Assembly (NCBI GenBank): GCA_964555735.1
Contig: CAZKTS010000038.1
Coordinates: forward strand, 1 to 64,000
DNA from: CAZKTS01 sp964555735
GTDB taxonomy: Bacteria > Actinomycetota > Acidimicrobiia > IMCC26256 > PALSA-555
DNA: 64,000 nucleotides
Reading direction: 5' to 3'
Shown here: positions 9,845 through 18,350 of the stretch, piece by piece
Layout: each line of letters starts with the position of its first letter
Position numbering within the stretch: position 1 is the stretch's first letter
Made by a program: the position numbers and the translations under genes
Notes under the pieces: generated by a model
Seen by the model: the letters and a program-made list of their open reading frames with translations, nothing else
Told to the model about the DNA's origin: nothing
The model's database searches: none

Positions 9845-10390
9845 TCAGCCGCTGACGACGGTGGCGGCCAACGCGACCCGATGGTCCTTCGTCCATGGTG
9901 GTCCCAGCCGCGCTCGCGGGCCATCGAGGACGTCCGTGGCGCGGTCACCGAGGATCGCCGTCGCGTCGGCGATCACGCGCTTCGCGTCATAGAAGTGGAG
10001 ATGCCACCCCCGCGAGCGCGCGAGGTCGGCGAGCACCCGGCGGTACATGATCGCGTCGGCGCGCGCCTCGTAGGGCGAACGCCGCTGCACCGCGATGTCG
10101 TCGGGGAAGTCGGCCGGCCAGGTCCGCAGCGAGATGGACACGATCGGTCCGGGAAGCGCTCGGCCGAGCTCGTCGAACGCCGCCGCGCTCGCACGCGCGA
10201 TCGACGCCCGCACGTCGGCCACGAGCGCAGCCGTCGCGGCGACGTCGAGCCGCTTGCTCTCGTAGTGGATGGGCGCCGCAGTCACGCCCGGCTCCACCAG
10301 CTCCATCCGGCGCCGGTCGACGACCTCGTGCTCGTCCGACGCGGTGACCGCGACCGCCCACCCGAAGTGATCCGCGATGCCGAGGCGCAC
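9845..10390 (-). CDS. Conserved hypothetical protein, 181 aa
   Basis: The protein starts MRLGIADHFGWAVAVT, followed by RRMELVEPG and a conserved-looking PIHYES. The opening beta-strand pattern (a short strand with Asp, then a second strand) recalls the start of RNase H-like/RuvC-like folds, but no full catalytic set could be assigned, so no enzymatic function is proposed. There is no signal peptide or membrane segment. It is transcribed in the same direction as the split phosphotransferase pair, 82 bp upstream of it. Codon use matches the surrounding genes. Confidence 0.65.
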   Translation of the reverse strand: MRLGIADHFGWAVAVTASDEHEVVDRRRMELVEPGVTAAPIHYESKRLDVAATAALVADVRASIARASAAAFDELGRALPGPIVSISLRTWPADFPDDIAVQRRSPYEARADAIMYRRVLADLARSRGWHLHFYDAKRVIADATAILGDRATDVLDGPRARLGPPWTKDHRVALAATVVSG

Positions 10391-10464
10391 ACGCCGATCA
10401 TCCCGCTCGGCTGCCGTGGCTCGCCACCTACGATCCGGTGCAGGCCCAACCCCGGAGGTCGACC

Positions 10465-10575
10465 ATGCTCGCCCACATCACCCTCGACGAGGTGCCGTTC
10501 CTCCTCGTGCTCGTCGCCGTCGCGTTCGTGAGCGGTGGCGTGGCGTTCATGCTCGGGCGGCGCAGCGCTCGCTGA
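10465..10575 (+). CDS. Tiny single-pass membrane protein, 36 aa
   Basis: A GGAGG ribosome site at 10454-10458 sits six bases before ATG 10465. The product has one hydrophobic segment (PFLLVLVAVAFVSGGVAF), a short acidic N terminus and an RRSAR tail, giving the topology expected for an N-out single-pass protein. The good Shine-Dalgarno spacing, together with the fact that the frame is closed and convergent with the PhoD-like gene 8 bp later, supports it as a real small gene. The function is unknown. Confidence 0.6.
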   Translation: MLAHITLDEVPFLLVLVAVAFVSGGVAFMLGRRSAR

Positions 10576-10583
10576 GCGCGCGG

Positions 10584-12083
10584 TCAGGCGCCCTCGACCA
10601 CCTCCGGCCGGCCGTGCTCGACGGCCCAGCGGGCGCCGAGCTCCTCGTGTGCAGACGGCTCGAGCACCGTGTCCACGAACCACCACTCCGCCTGGACGCG
10701 CTCGCGGTCCACGTCGACGACGACGTAGCCGTTGCTGTCGAGCTCGCACCACTTCCAGTGCGGGAGGACCTCGACGGCCTCGCGCTCCAGCGCGAGCGAC
10801 CGCTCGTCCCGGCGGGGCCAGCCCATCTTGTCGTCGATGTTCATCGACGTGAGGCTCGAGGTCACGAACTCGACCGCGACCGGCGCATCACCCGCAATCG
10901 TGTCCTCGTGCAGCTCGAGCGCGATCGCGACGTGCACGTCGCCGCTGAGCACGACGACGTTGCGCATGCCGTGATCGCGCAGGTGCCGGAGCAGGGTGGA
11001 GCGCTCGACCGGGTAGCCGTCCCACTGGTCCGGGTCCGGGCCGACGCCTCCGTCGCCCAGGAGCCGAAGCTCGTCGAGCGCAGGACGGATCGACGCCGGC
11101 AGGTGGTCGGACCACGTGTGACCCATCACCGATGCGTTGCCGAGCAGCCGCCAGTGCGCGGTCGAGTCGTCGAACGCGCGCAGCAACCACTCCCGCTGCT
11201 CGGTCCCGAGCTGGGACCGGTCCGGCTCGTACATCGCGGGCGGAGGCACCGGTTCGTCTCGGCGGCTCCGCGTGTCGATGAGGAACAGCTCGGCGAGATC
11301 GCCGACCTCGACGCTGCGGAACACCCGCGTCGGGTCGGTGGGATCCGGCCGGCGGTACGGCTGCCACTCCCAGCGCGCGCGAAAGCCCGCAGCCTTCCGA
11401 TCGGCGAACGCGCCCATCGCCTCGGTGTGCCACGACGAGCCGTCGCGCCAGGTGCCGTCGGCGAACTCGTGGTCATCCAGGGTCGCGATGACGGGGTGAC
11501 GCAGATGCAACGCCTGGACGTCCGGGTCACACCGGTACTGGGCGTAGCGCCGCCGGTAGTCGTCGAGCGTCACGCATTCGTGGAGCGGATCGAACGGACG
11601 CCCGATGTCGGGTGGCTGGGGCGCGCCCGGGGGCAGCACGTTCGGCGTCTCGTAGATGTAGTCGCCGAGGTGCAGCAGGAAGGCGATGTCGTCGCGCGCC
11701 GCGATCCGCGCGTAGGCGTTGAAGAAGCCGGCGTTGTAGCTGGCGCACGATGCGACCGCGAAACGCACGTGCTCCGCCCCCGTTGCGGGCAGGGTTCGGG
11801 TTCGGCCCACCGGCGACGATTCGCCGTTCGCCTCGAACGCGTAGAAATACGTCGTCGCCGGCTCGAGACCGTCGGCATCGACGTGGACGGTCTGGTCCGC
11901 GTCCGGCGCGGAGGTCGTGGAGCCACTCGCAACGACGTCGCGCATCGATTGGTCGCGCGCCACCCGCCAGGTGACCTCGACCGGCTCGTCCGGGCCGACG
12001 GTCAGCCTCGTCCACAGGACCACGCGGTCCTGGAGCGGATCCCCGCTGGCCACGGAGTGGCGGAACTGGCCGTCGGTCCCCAC
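10584..12083 (-). CDS. PhoD-like alkaline phosphatase/phosphodiesterase
   Basis: An N-terminal fibronectin-like/PhoD_N region (HSVASGDP, VVLWTRL) precedes a metallophosphatase core with LLHLGDYIYE, ATLDDHEFADG, LLGNASVMGH and VLSGDVHVA, the metal-binding set of PhoD-type phosphatases that use Ca and Fe. The GTG at 12083 was chosen because GAGGAG lies seven bases upstream and the PhoD homology starts directly after it; the frame stays open further upstream by chance, giving only Arg-rich sequence. No obvious Tat signal is present, unlike classic PhoD, so the enzyme may be cytoplasmic or exported another way. Length (499 aa) is normal for the family. It is divergent from the APH-like gene. Confidence 0.88.
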   Translation of the reverse strand: MGTDGQFRHSVASGDPLQDRVVLWTRLTVGPDEPVEVTWRVARDQSMRDVVASGSTTSAPDADQTVHVDADGLEPATTYFYAFEANGESSPVGRTRTLPATGAEHVRFAVASCASYNAGFFNAYARIAARDDIAFLLHLGDYIYETPNVLPPGAPQPPDIGRPFDPLHECVTLDDYRRRYAQYRCDPDVQALHLRHPVIATLDDHEFADGTWRDGSSWHTEAMGAFADRKAAGFRARWEWQPYRRPDPTDPTRVFRSVEVGDLAELFLIDTRSRRDEPVPPPAMYEPDRSQLGTEQREWLLRAFDDSTAHWRLLGNASVMGHTWSDHLPASIRPALDELRLLGDGGVGPDPDQWDGYPVERSTLLRHLRDHGMRNVVVLSGDVHVAIALELHEDTIAGDAPVAVEFVTSSLTSMNIDDKMGWPRRDERSLALEREAVEVLPHWKWCELDSNGYVVVDVDRERVQAEWWFVDTVLEPSAHEELGARWAVEHGRPEVVEGA

Positions 12084-12188
12084 GCGCGCTCTCCTCGTCG
12101 GCGTGCTCGACCGCGGCGCCCGCGATCGTGCCGGGTACCGTACGTCGCCCTGCCCGCACCGCCTGCCGACCGGGGGACGACGGCGCCG

Positions 12189-13208
12189 ATGCCCACGACC
12201 GACGAGACGCTCGCCGACGGCCTGGCGCGGTGGCTCGCCCGCCACCTCGGTGTCAGCCGCGTCGTCGTGGACGAGCTCGAGCGACCGTCGGCCGGGTACG
12301 CAAGCTTCACGCTGCTGTTCCGCGCCCGAACGGAGGAGGCCACCCCGCGCACGCTCCACCTCGTCCTGCGGATGGGTCCGTCGCCGGCCGGGCTCTTCGC
12401 CGACTACGACCTGGTCGCGCAGCACGCCGCGCAGGGAGCGGCGGCGGCCGCGGGCGTCCCGGTCGCGACACCGATCGTGGAGTCGGACCCGGCGTGGCTC
12501 GGTGCGCCGTTCATGCTCATGCCGCGCGTCGACGGCCACATCCTCGGCGAGGTCACCGTCCTCGACCCCTGGCTGAGCGCCCTCTCGCCCGGCGAGCGGG
12601 CCGAGCTCCACGAGCACTTCGTCGCTGCGCTCGGGCGGATCCATGCGGCCCCCACCGAGATCGCGGCCGCGGGCGGGGTTCCCGTGCGCGACGAGCACGC
12701 GGAGTTCACCTACTGGGAGGAGTACCTCCAGTGGTCGTCCGGAGGTGCGCCGGTGCCGACCATCGCCGGTGCGCTCCGCTGGTGCCGGGAGCACGCGCCG
12801 CACCATCGGGAGCCGGGCTCACTCTGCTGGGGTGACGTTCGCCTGGGCAACGTCGTGTTCGGGGACGACCGGCGCCCCCTCGCGGTCCTCGACTGGGACA
12901 TGGCGTCCATCGGGGCGCGTGCGCACGACGTCGCGTGGTACACGACGCTCACCGCAACCATGACGACGCTGCTCGGCAGGAGCGTCGATGGCTTCCCCGA
13001 CCGCGACGGCACCATCGCCCAGTACGAGCAGCTCACCGGGTGCGCGCTGCCCGACCTCGAGTGGTACGAAACGTTCGCGCTCGTGCGCAGCACTGCGATC
13101 ATGACGCGCATCGGCTACCTCGCGATCGCCGCAGGAGAACGGCCGACGATGCCGATCGACGACAACCCTCTCCTCGACATCCTCCGAGACCGGACCGGGG
13201 CCACGTGA
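12189..13208 (+). CDS. Aminoglycoside phosphotransferase (APH) family protein
   Basis: This 339-residue protein has the APH/choline-kinase-like fold motifs: a catalytic loop CWGDVRLGNVVF with the expected Asp and Asn, and a metal-binding LDWDMA downstream. The N-terminal lobe contains SFTLLFRA and LVLRMGP. Its stop overlaps the GTG of the acyl-CoA synthetase gene (GTGA at 13205-13208). APH-like proteins adjacent to acyl-CoA ligases and acyl-CoA dehydrogenases are frequent in actinobacteria and probably act on metabolic alcohols or lipids, not antibiotics. The substrate cannot be read from the sequence. Start: the ATG at 12189 is the first after the divergent promoter region. Confidence 0.85.
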   Translation: MPTTDETLADGLARWLARHLGVSRVVVDELERPSAGYASFTLLFRARTEEATPRTLHLVLRMGPSPAGLFADYDLVAQHAAQGAAAAAGVPVATPIVESDPAWLGAPFMLMPRVDGHILGEVTVLDPWLSALSPGERAELHEHFVAALGRIHAAPTEIAAAGGVPVRDEHAEFTYWEEYLQWSSGGAPVPTIAGALRWCREHAPHHREPGSLCWGDVRLGNVVFGDDRRPLAVLDWDMASIGARAHDVAWYTTLTATMTTLLGRSVDGFPDRDGTIAQYEQLTGCALPDLEWYETFALVRSTAIMTRIGYLAIAAGERPTMPIDDNPLLDILRDRTGAT

Positions 13209-14854
13209 CCGACGATCAGCCGGGCACCGTCGTCGAGCTCCTCGATCGGCGCGCCGACGACGACACAATCGGCATCGTCATCGACGACCGCACCTGGACC
13301 TGGCGCGAGGTGGTCGCCGAGAGCTCACGATGGTCGGCCGCCATCGAGTCGCTGCGACCCATGAGCGGCCCGTTCCACCTCGGGGTGCTGCTCGGGAACG
13401 TTCCCGAGTACCTCTTCGCTCTCTTCGGCGCGGCTCGCGTCGGCGCGGTCGTCGTCGGCATCAACGAGACGCGACGCGGCGAGGAGCTCGCCCGCGACAT
13501 CCGCCACACCGACTGCGCCGCAGTGCTCACCGACGCTTCGCACGCGCCGCTGCTCGCCGGGCTCGATCTCGGCGACACACCGGTGCTCGACGTGGCGGAC
13601 GACAGCTGGCAACGCCGGCTCGACGGCCCTGCCCCACCCCGCCTGCCGGCACTCTCGCCGGACGACGTCTTCATCCTCATCTTCACGTCCGGATCCACGA
13701 GCGCACCGAAGGCCGTGCAGCTGTCGCACGGGCGCGCGGCCCGGATCGCGAACGCGACGATGTTCACCGACGACGACGTCCTCTACTGCGCGATGCCGTT
13801 GTTCCACGGCAACGCGCTCAACGCGATCGTCTTTCCGGCGCTCGCCTCCGGGGCCACGGTCGCGCTGCGCGAGCGCTACTCCGCATCGCAGTTCATGCCC
13901 GACGTCCGCCGCTACGGCGCGACCTTCTTCAGCACGGTCGGTCGTGCCCTCGCGTACATCCTTGCCACACCAGCGTCGCCCGACGACCGAGACCACCGGG
14001 TCAAGTACGCGCTCGCACCGGAGTCTTCGCCCCGCGACATGCGCGCGTTCAAGCAGCGCTTCGGCATCCTGTGCGTCTCGGGCTACGGCTCGAGCGAGAA
14101 CGTGATCATCATGGTGCCTCAGCCCGGCCTGCCCAAGGAGGCGCTGGGCGTACCGCAGGCGGGACTGGACGCCGCGATCGTCGATCCCGAGACCGGCGAG
14201 GAGCGCGCGCTCGCGCGCTTCGACGACGACGGCCGCCTCCTCAATGGAGCCGAGGCGATCGGCGAGATCGTCGGACGCAACGTCGTCGACCGGTTCGAGG
14301 GGTACTACAACAACCCGGAGGCAGAGGCCGAGCGCACCCGCAACGGGTGGTACTGGTCCGGCGACCTGGGGTACCGCGACGAGGCCGGCGTCTTCTTCTT
14401 CGCCGGGCGGTCCGGCGAGTGGCTGCGCGTCGACTCCGAGAACTTCGCCACCGCGCCGGTGGAGCGGATCCTCGGCCGCTTCCCCGGCGCGAGCGGCGTC
14501 GCGGTCTTCGCCGTGCCGGACTCCCGCACCGCCGACGACCAGGTCATGGCCGCCCTCGAGCTCGAAGCGGGAGTCGCGTTCGACCCCGACGCCTTCGGAC
14601 GCTTCGTGGCCGAGCAACCTGACCTCGGTACCAAGTGGGCGCCGCGCTACGTGCGGATCACGACGCTGCCCGTCGGGGCCACCAACAAGATCGACAAGCG
14701 TCCGCTGCGCGCCGAGCGCTGGTTCACCGACGACCCTCTCTACTGGCGACCCGGCCCGGAGCCGGCCTACCGGCGCTTCACGACCGACGACCTCGCCGCG
14801 CTCGAGGCGGCCTTCGCCGACGCCGGTCGTCCGGACGCCATGAGCCGACCCTGA
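13205..14854 (+). CDS. Acyl-CoA synthetase / AMP-dependent ligase
   Basis: A 549-residue adenylate-forming ligase with the canonical signatures: P-loop FTSGSTSAPKAVQLSH, motif SGYGSSEN, hinge-region YWSGDLGYRDEAG with FAGRSGEWLRVDSEN, and the C-terminal TNKIDKRPLR lysine motif. It activates a carboxylic acid with ATP and CoA, probably a fatty or sterol-side-chain acid given the fused acyl-CoA dehydrogenase 8 kb away. The GTG start overlaps the preceding APH-like stop by 4 bp, so the two proteins are coupled in translation. It ends immediately against the convergent GH15 gene, with no spacer between the stop codons. Confidence 0.9.
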   Translation: MTDDQPGTVVELLDRRADDDTIGIVIDDRTWTWREVVAESSRWSAAIESLRPMSGPFHLGVLLGNVPEYLFALFGAARVGAVVVGINETRRGEELARDIRHTDCAAVLTDASHAPLLAGLDLGDTPVLDVADDSWQRRLDGPAPPRLPALSPDDVFILIFTSGSTSAPKAVQLSHGRAARIANATMFTDDDVLYCAMPLFHGNALNAIVFPALASGATVALRERYSASQFMPDVRRYGATFFSTVGRALAYILATPASPDDRDHRVKYALAPESSPRDMRAFKQRFGILCVSGYGSSENVIIMVPQPGLPKEALGVPQAGLDAAIVDPETGEERALARFDDDGRLLNGAEAIGEIVGRNVVDRFEGYYNNPEAEAERTRNGWYWSGDLGYRDEAGVFFFAGRSGEWLRVDSENFATAPVERILGRFPGASGVAVFAVPDSRTADDQVMAALELEAGVAFDPDAFGRFVAEQPDLGTKWAPRYVRITTLPVGATNKIDKRPLRAERWFTDDPLYWRPGPEPAYRRFTTDDLAALEAAFADAGRPDAMSRP

Positions 14855-16681
14855 TCAACCGGCGTCCCGTCGGCGCTCGGCCTCCGAGATCGCCCACGCC
14901 GCGTTCACCAGGCCGATGTGACTGAACGCCTGGGGGAAGTTGCCGAGGAGCTCGCCGGTCTCGGCATCGACCTCCTCGGCGAGCAGCCCGACGTCGTTGG
15001 CGAACCCGAGCGCCCGCTCGAACACCGTGCGCGCCCGATCGGGCTGGTCGGCGAGGGCCAGCGCGTGGGCGAGCCAGAACGTGCAGAGGAGAAAGGTGCC
15101 CTCCTCGCCCTCGAGGCCGTCTTCGGCGAGATACCGGTAGACGAGCCCATGGTCGTCGGTGAGCCGAGCCTCGGTCGCGTCGATGGTGGCGAGGATCCGC
15201 GGGTCGTCGGCCGGAAGGAATCCCACGAGCGCCATCATCAGGTTCGACGCGTCCAGGTCGTCAGACCCGAAGGACTGCGCAAACGCGCCCGCCGCCTCGC
15301 TCCACCCACTGGTCACGATGGCGTCGAAGATCTCGCGCTGCACGGCCTTCCAGTCGGCCACCCGGTCGACGGCGTCGAGCCGCTCGGCCAGCGCGATCCC
15401 GCGCTCGAGGGCGACCCAGCACATCAGCTTCGAGTACACGAAGTCGCGAGGCTCGCCGCGCACCTCCCAGATCCCCTGGTCGCGCTCGGTCCAGCGCTGC
15501 GCGGCCGCATCGACCAGGCTGACGAAGAAGGCCTTCGTGTGCGGCGCGAGATCGTCGAACTGGTCCGACAGCCGATACACCGAGTTCATGAGCTCGCCGT
15601 AGACGTCGAGCTGACGTTGGCTCCACGCACCGTTCCCGACACGCACCGGGGCGCTGTTGCGCCATCCCGGAAGGTGCGGCAGCTCGCGCTCGGTGAGGTC
15701 GTGCTCGCCGCCGATGCCGAACATGATCTGGAGGTCGTTCCCGCGTCCGACCGACGCGGCCGCGGACGTCGTCATGTACTCGAAGAACTCGTCGACCTCG
15801 TCCGGACATGCGGCGACCCACAGCGCCTCGATCGTGAAGCTGGCGTCGCGCACCCACGAGTACCGGTAGTCCCAGTTCCGCTCGCCACCTTCGGTCTCCG
15901 GCAGCGACGTCGTCGCCGCCGCGCAGATCGCGCCCGTCGGCTGGAACGAGAGCGCCTGCAGCACGCGGCCGCTCTGGTGCACCGCCTCGCGCCACGGTCC
16001 CTCGTACGCCTGGTGCAGCTCCGACCACGACTGCCAGGCCGCGATCGTGTCGTCGAGGCGCTCGCTGATCTCGTCTTGGCTCCAGACCCTCGGCACCTCG
16101 CGCTGCGCACGCATGGCGTGGTGCAGCGCGAACCCCACGCTCGCCCCCGCCGTCAGCGTCGTGTGCGCGCGGACGCCTGCGTCGGCGATCTCCATGCCGT
16201 CGGGACCCGACAGCACGAGCAGGTCCGCGCCACCGGCGACGTGCACGCCGCCGTCGATCGCCGAGAGCAGCGGGACCACGAGGCCGTACTCGGGCCGGGG
16301 CACGAGCTCCATCTCCAGGCCGACCTCGCCCTCGATGCAGGCGGCCCGACGCACCAGCAGATGCGGGGCACCGTCGCCGAGCTCGTGCCCGCGGTTGCCC
16401 TCGCCCATCACCAGCGCGTCCTCGACCTCCAGCACCCCCGTCGGCGTGCGGAAGGTGGTCGCCAGGATCATGGTGCGATCGAGGTAGCGGCGGGAGACCT
16501 CCGTCGCACCGACCGCGCGGACGGACCAATGGCCGGCGTCGTCGCCCAGGAGCCGCCCGAGGACCGAGCCGGCATCGAAGCGAGGCATGCAGAGCCAGTC
16601 GATCGAACCGTCGCGGCTCACGAGCGCGGCCGTGTGGCGGTCCGAGAGGAGCGCGTAGTCGGCGATCGGGGTCGTGCTCAC
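14855..16681 (-). CDS. Glycoside hydrolase family 15 protein (glucoamylase/trehalase-like)
   Basis: The 608-residue protein starts with IADYALLSDRHTAALVSRDG and IDWLCMPRFDA, typical of the bacterial GH15 N-terminal beta-sandwich domain. The (alpha/alpha)6 domain includes NWDYRYSWVRDAS and EGEEGTFLLCTFWLA, which carry the acidic catalytic region. Mycobacterial relatives of this family are trehalases; others are glucoamylases or dextranases, so the exact sugar is open. No signal peptide is seen, which favours a cytoplasmic role in trehalose or alpha-glucan turnover. It is transcribed alone, divergent from the lipoprotein gene at 16771. Confidence 0.88.
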   Translation of the reverse strand: MSTTPIADYALLSDRHTAALVSRDGSIDWLCMPRFDAGSVLGRLLGDDAGHWSVRAVGATEVSRRYLDRTMILATTFRTPTGVLEVEDALVMGEGNRGHELGDGAPHLLVRRAACIEGEVGLEMELVPRPEYGLVVPLLSAIDGGVHVAGGADLLVLSGPDGMEIADAGVRAHTTLTAGASVGFALHHAMRAQREVPRVWSQDEISERLDDTIAAWQSWSELHQAYEGPWREAVHQSGRVLQALSFQPTGAICAAATTSLPETEGGERNWDYRYSWVRDASFTIEALWVAACPDEVDEFFEYMTTSAAASVGRGNDLQIMFGIGGEHDLTERELPHLPGWRNSAPVRVGNGAWSQRQLDVYGELMNSVYRLSDQFDDLAPHTKAFFVSLVDAAAQRWTERDQGIWEVRGEPRDFVYSKLMCWVALERGIALAERLDAVDRVADWKAVQREIFDAIVTSGWSEAAGAFAQSFGSDDLDASNLMMALVGFLPADDPRILATIDATEARLTDDHGLVYRYLAEDGLEGEEGTFLLCTFWLAHALALADQPDRARTVFERALGFANDVGLLAEEVDAETGELLGNFPQAFSHIGLVNAAWAISEAERRRDAG

Positions 16682-16770
16682 AGGGCCTCCACGGCGTCGA
16701 TCCTTGCATCGCGGTGCTCGACGAGCGCCGGGCGCCCGCGTGACGCGCCGGATTCCGACATGATGGGGCG

Positions 16771-17295
16771 ATGACGAACCGAACCATCTTCACCCGTGCG
16801 CCTCGGCGCCGCCTGATCCTTGCGAGCGCGGTGGTCGCCCTCGCCGTGATCGGCGCCGCGTGCGGCGGCGGCGACGACGACAGCGCGACCGACACCACGA
16901 CGACGACCACGACGACGGTCGCAGGTCAGCAGGGCGGGGGCGGCCAGAGCGGAGGCGGGTCGGGTAGCGGTCAGTCGGGCGGCCCCACCGGGCCTGCCCC
17001 GACGATCGTCAGCTTCACCACGCCGGGCGACATCGACTGCCACAACGGCAACCAGCAGAGCTTCACCGCGAGCTGGACGACCACGAACGCGACGCGCGTC
17101 TCGATCTCGGGCGGGGCGAGCAACCTGCCGCCGAACGGCGAGACCAGCCTGCCGTTCGACTGCTCGAGCGCGCACACGTTCACGCTGACCGCGTACAGCG
17201 ACGGCGGGCAGACCGCGACTCGGTCGGTGACGCTCCAGCCGCGCAACGCGCAGCAGCAGCAGAACCAGGACCAAGACCAGGACCAGGACCAGTAG
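16771..17295 (+). CDS. Secreted lipoprotein with Ig-like domain and QD-repeat tail
   Basis: A basic N terminus and hydrophobic stretch end in the lipobox VIGAAC, after which a Thr-rich (TDTTTTTTTT) and Gly/Ser linker leads to a single Ig-like domain (TIVSFTTPGDIDC, ASWTTTNATRVSISG, FTLTAYSDGG). The last residues are an alternating Gln-Asp run encoded by a near-perfect hexanucleotide repeat (about 17264-17292), a slippage-prone tract that could vary in length between strains. The protein is membrane-tethered by lipidation. The function is unknown. Confidence 0.75.
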   Translation: MTNRTIFTRAPRRRLILASAVVALAVIGAACGGGDDDSATDTTTTTTTTVAGQQGGGGQSGGGSGSGQSGGPTGPAPTIVSFTTPGDIDCHNGNQQSFTASWTTTNATRVSISGGASNLPPNGETSLPFDCSSAHTFTLTAYSDGGQTATRSVTLQPRNAQQQQNQDQDQDQDQ

Positions 17296-17302
17296 CCGAC
17301 GC

Positions 17303-17328
17303 ACCGGCGGCGCGCCGGCGCCGCCGGT
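17303..17328. terminator. GC-rich hairpin between convergent genes
   Basis: A perfect 10-bp inverted repeat (ACCGGCGGCG and its complement) with a 6-base loop lies 8 bp after the lipoprotein stop and before the convergent SHOCT gene stop. It has no T-run, as is common for actinobacterial terminators, and could act in both directions. Confidence 0.5.
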
Positions 17329-17353
17329 GGAGCCCGCGATCGGTCGCGGCGGG

Positions 17354-17614
17354 TCAGCCGAGCAGCTTGGCCTTCTGCGCCGCGAACTCGTCGTCGGTGA
17401 GGACGCCCTGCTCGTGGAGCGCGGCGAGCTCCTTGAGCTGCGCGATGGGGTCGGCCTCCGGCGCCGCGGCGGGCGCCTCGACGTACTGCGGCTGCTGCTG
17501 CGCCTCTTGCTGGGCCCAACGGTTGGCCTGACGGCGCGAGACGTTGTTCGAGACCGCGGTCGCGGTCCCGGCGATGACCGCGGTGCGGGCCACTCCTCGG
17601 AGGAGTCCTGGCAT
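17354..17614 (-). CDS. SHOCT-domain small protein
   Basis: The C-terminal ~30 residues (DPIAQLKELAALHEQGVLTD, then DEFAAQKAKLLG) are a clear SHOCT domain, a short oligomerisation motif common in actinobacterial proteins. The N terminus (GLLRGVARTAVIAGTATAV) is a weakly hydrophobic, possibly membrane-associated segment, and the middle is Gln/Ala-rich. It follows the DUF6325 gene by 41 bp on the same strand; these two families commonly occur together, so they are probably co-transcribed. The exact role is unknown. Confidence 0.85.
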   Translation of the reverse strand: MPGLLRGVARTAVIAGTATAVSNNVSRRQANRWAQQEAQQQPQYVEAPAAAPEADPIAQLKELAALHEQGVLTDDEFAAQKAKLLG

Positions 17615-17655
17615 GGTGTGTCCTCTTTCTCGAGCGGTGGTGTCTCGGGCGGTGG

Positions 17656-18087
17656 TCAGGAGCCGGTGGCGGCGAGCGATGCGACCAGCGCATCGATCGG
17701 CACACCGCCACGGGCGACGAGCTCGGCGCCCCCGCGGCGGAGCGCCGCGGCGAACGGTGCGGCCCAGCGGTTCTCGTAGATGAGGATCGCCGCGGACGAC
17801 CCTGCGTCGAGCACGGTCGCCGCGTCCGCCACGTCGCTGTCGTCGATCACCCCCGACGACGCACCCTCGAAGACCGAGAGGTCGAGCGAGCCGTCGCCGT
17901 CGAGGTCCGCGAGCTCCAGCATCGTCGTGGTGCCGTCGGCCGCCTTCGTGACGAAGACGAGGTCGATGATCCGGATGAGTCCGCGGTCGACGAGGTCGAC
18001 GAGGATCGGGAAGCCCTCACCGGTCATGCGGCTCCCGGGGAACTCCACGATCAGGTAGTCGATCGGTCCGAGCTCTTCGTCTGCCAT
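17656..18087 (-). CDS. DUF6325 family protein
   Basis: The ATG at 18087 precedes MADEELGPIDYLIVEFPGSR, the typical start of DUF6325 proteins. The 143-residue protein is soluble and acidic, with alternating strands and helices (LVDRGLIRIIDLVFVTKA, LADLDGDGSLDLSVF) and a late hydrophobic helix AAILIYENRWAAPFA. A GGGG purine run lies directly upstream of the ATG. Members of this family are often encoded beside SHOCT proteins, as here, and have been grouped with membrane/stress-associated small proteins; no biochemical function is established. Confidence 0.8.
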   Translation of the reverse strand: MADEELGPIDYLIVEFPGSRMTGEGFPILVDLVDRGLIRIIDLVFVTKAADGTTTMLELADLDGDGSLDLSVFEGASSGVIDDSDVADAATVLDAGSSAAILIYENRWAAPFAAALRRGGAELVARGGVPIDALVASLAATGS

Positions 18088-18290
18088 GGGGGCCCCTTGT
18101 CGTCGGCGGCGGTGCTGCGGAACGTAGTTGTACCGGCTGCCCGGGCCGCCCGCCATCACCCCGATGGCATGACTCGGGGCGTGCCGCCGGCGCCGACCGC
18201 TCATTTTCGGGTGCTCCGACGGTCTCCCTCGCGTGACAATGTGAGCCGCCCGGCCGGGCCGGCCGTCGCTCGGCGCAGGGCGCCCGGCAC

Positions 18291-18334
18291 CGACCCGAAC
18301 CATCGACCCGAAGCACCGACCCGAAGCACCGACC
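18291..18334. repeat. 13-bp tandem direct repeat upstream of the ABC exporter
   Basis: Three tandem units beginning CGACCCGAA start at 18291, 18304 and 18317; the second and third are identical 13-mers (CGACCCGAAGCAC) and a partial fourth starts at 18330. The array ends about 17 bp before the ABC ATPase start, so it lies in its leader or promoter. It may be a regulator site or simple expansion. Confidence 0.6.
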
Positions 18335-18350
18335 GTGGGAGCACGCGCGC

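Noticed and set aside
12084..12806. N-terminal extension of the PhoD-like protein to 12806
   Set aside because: The extra 241 residues are Arg-rich without homology and lie antisense to the APH-like gene; GTG 12083 has a good ribosome site at the start of the family homology.
10584..14854. Antibiotic-resistance cluster (APH-like gene with the rifampin-phosphotransferase-like pair nearby)
   Set aside because: APH-like proteins coupled to acyl-CoA ligases are usually metabolic, and no mobile element or resistance-specific motif was seen.
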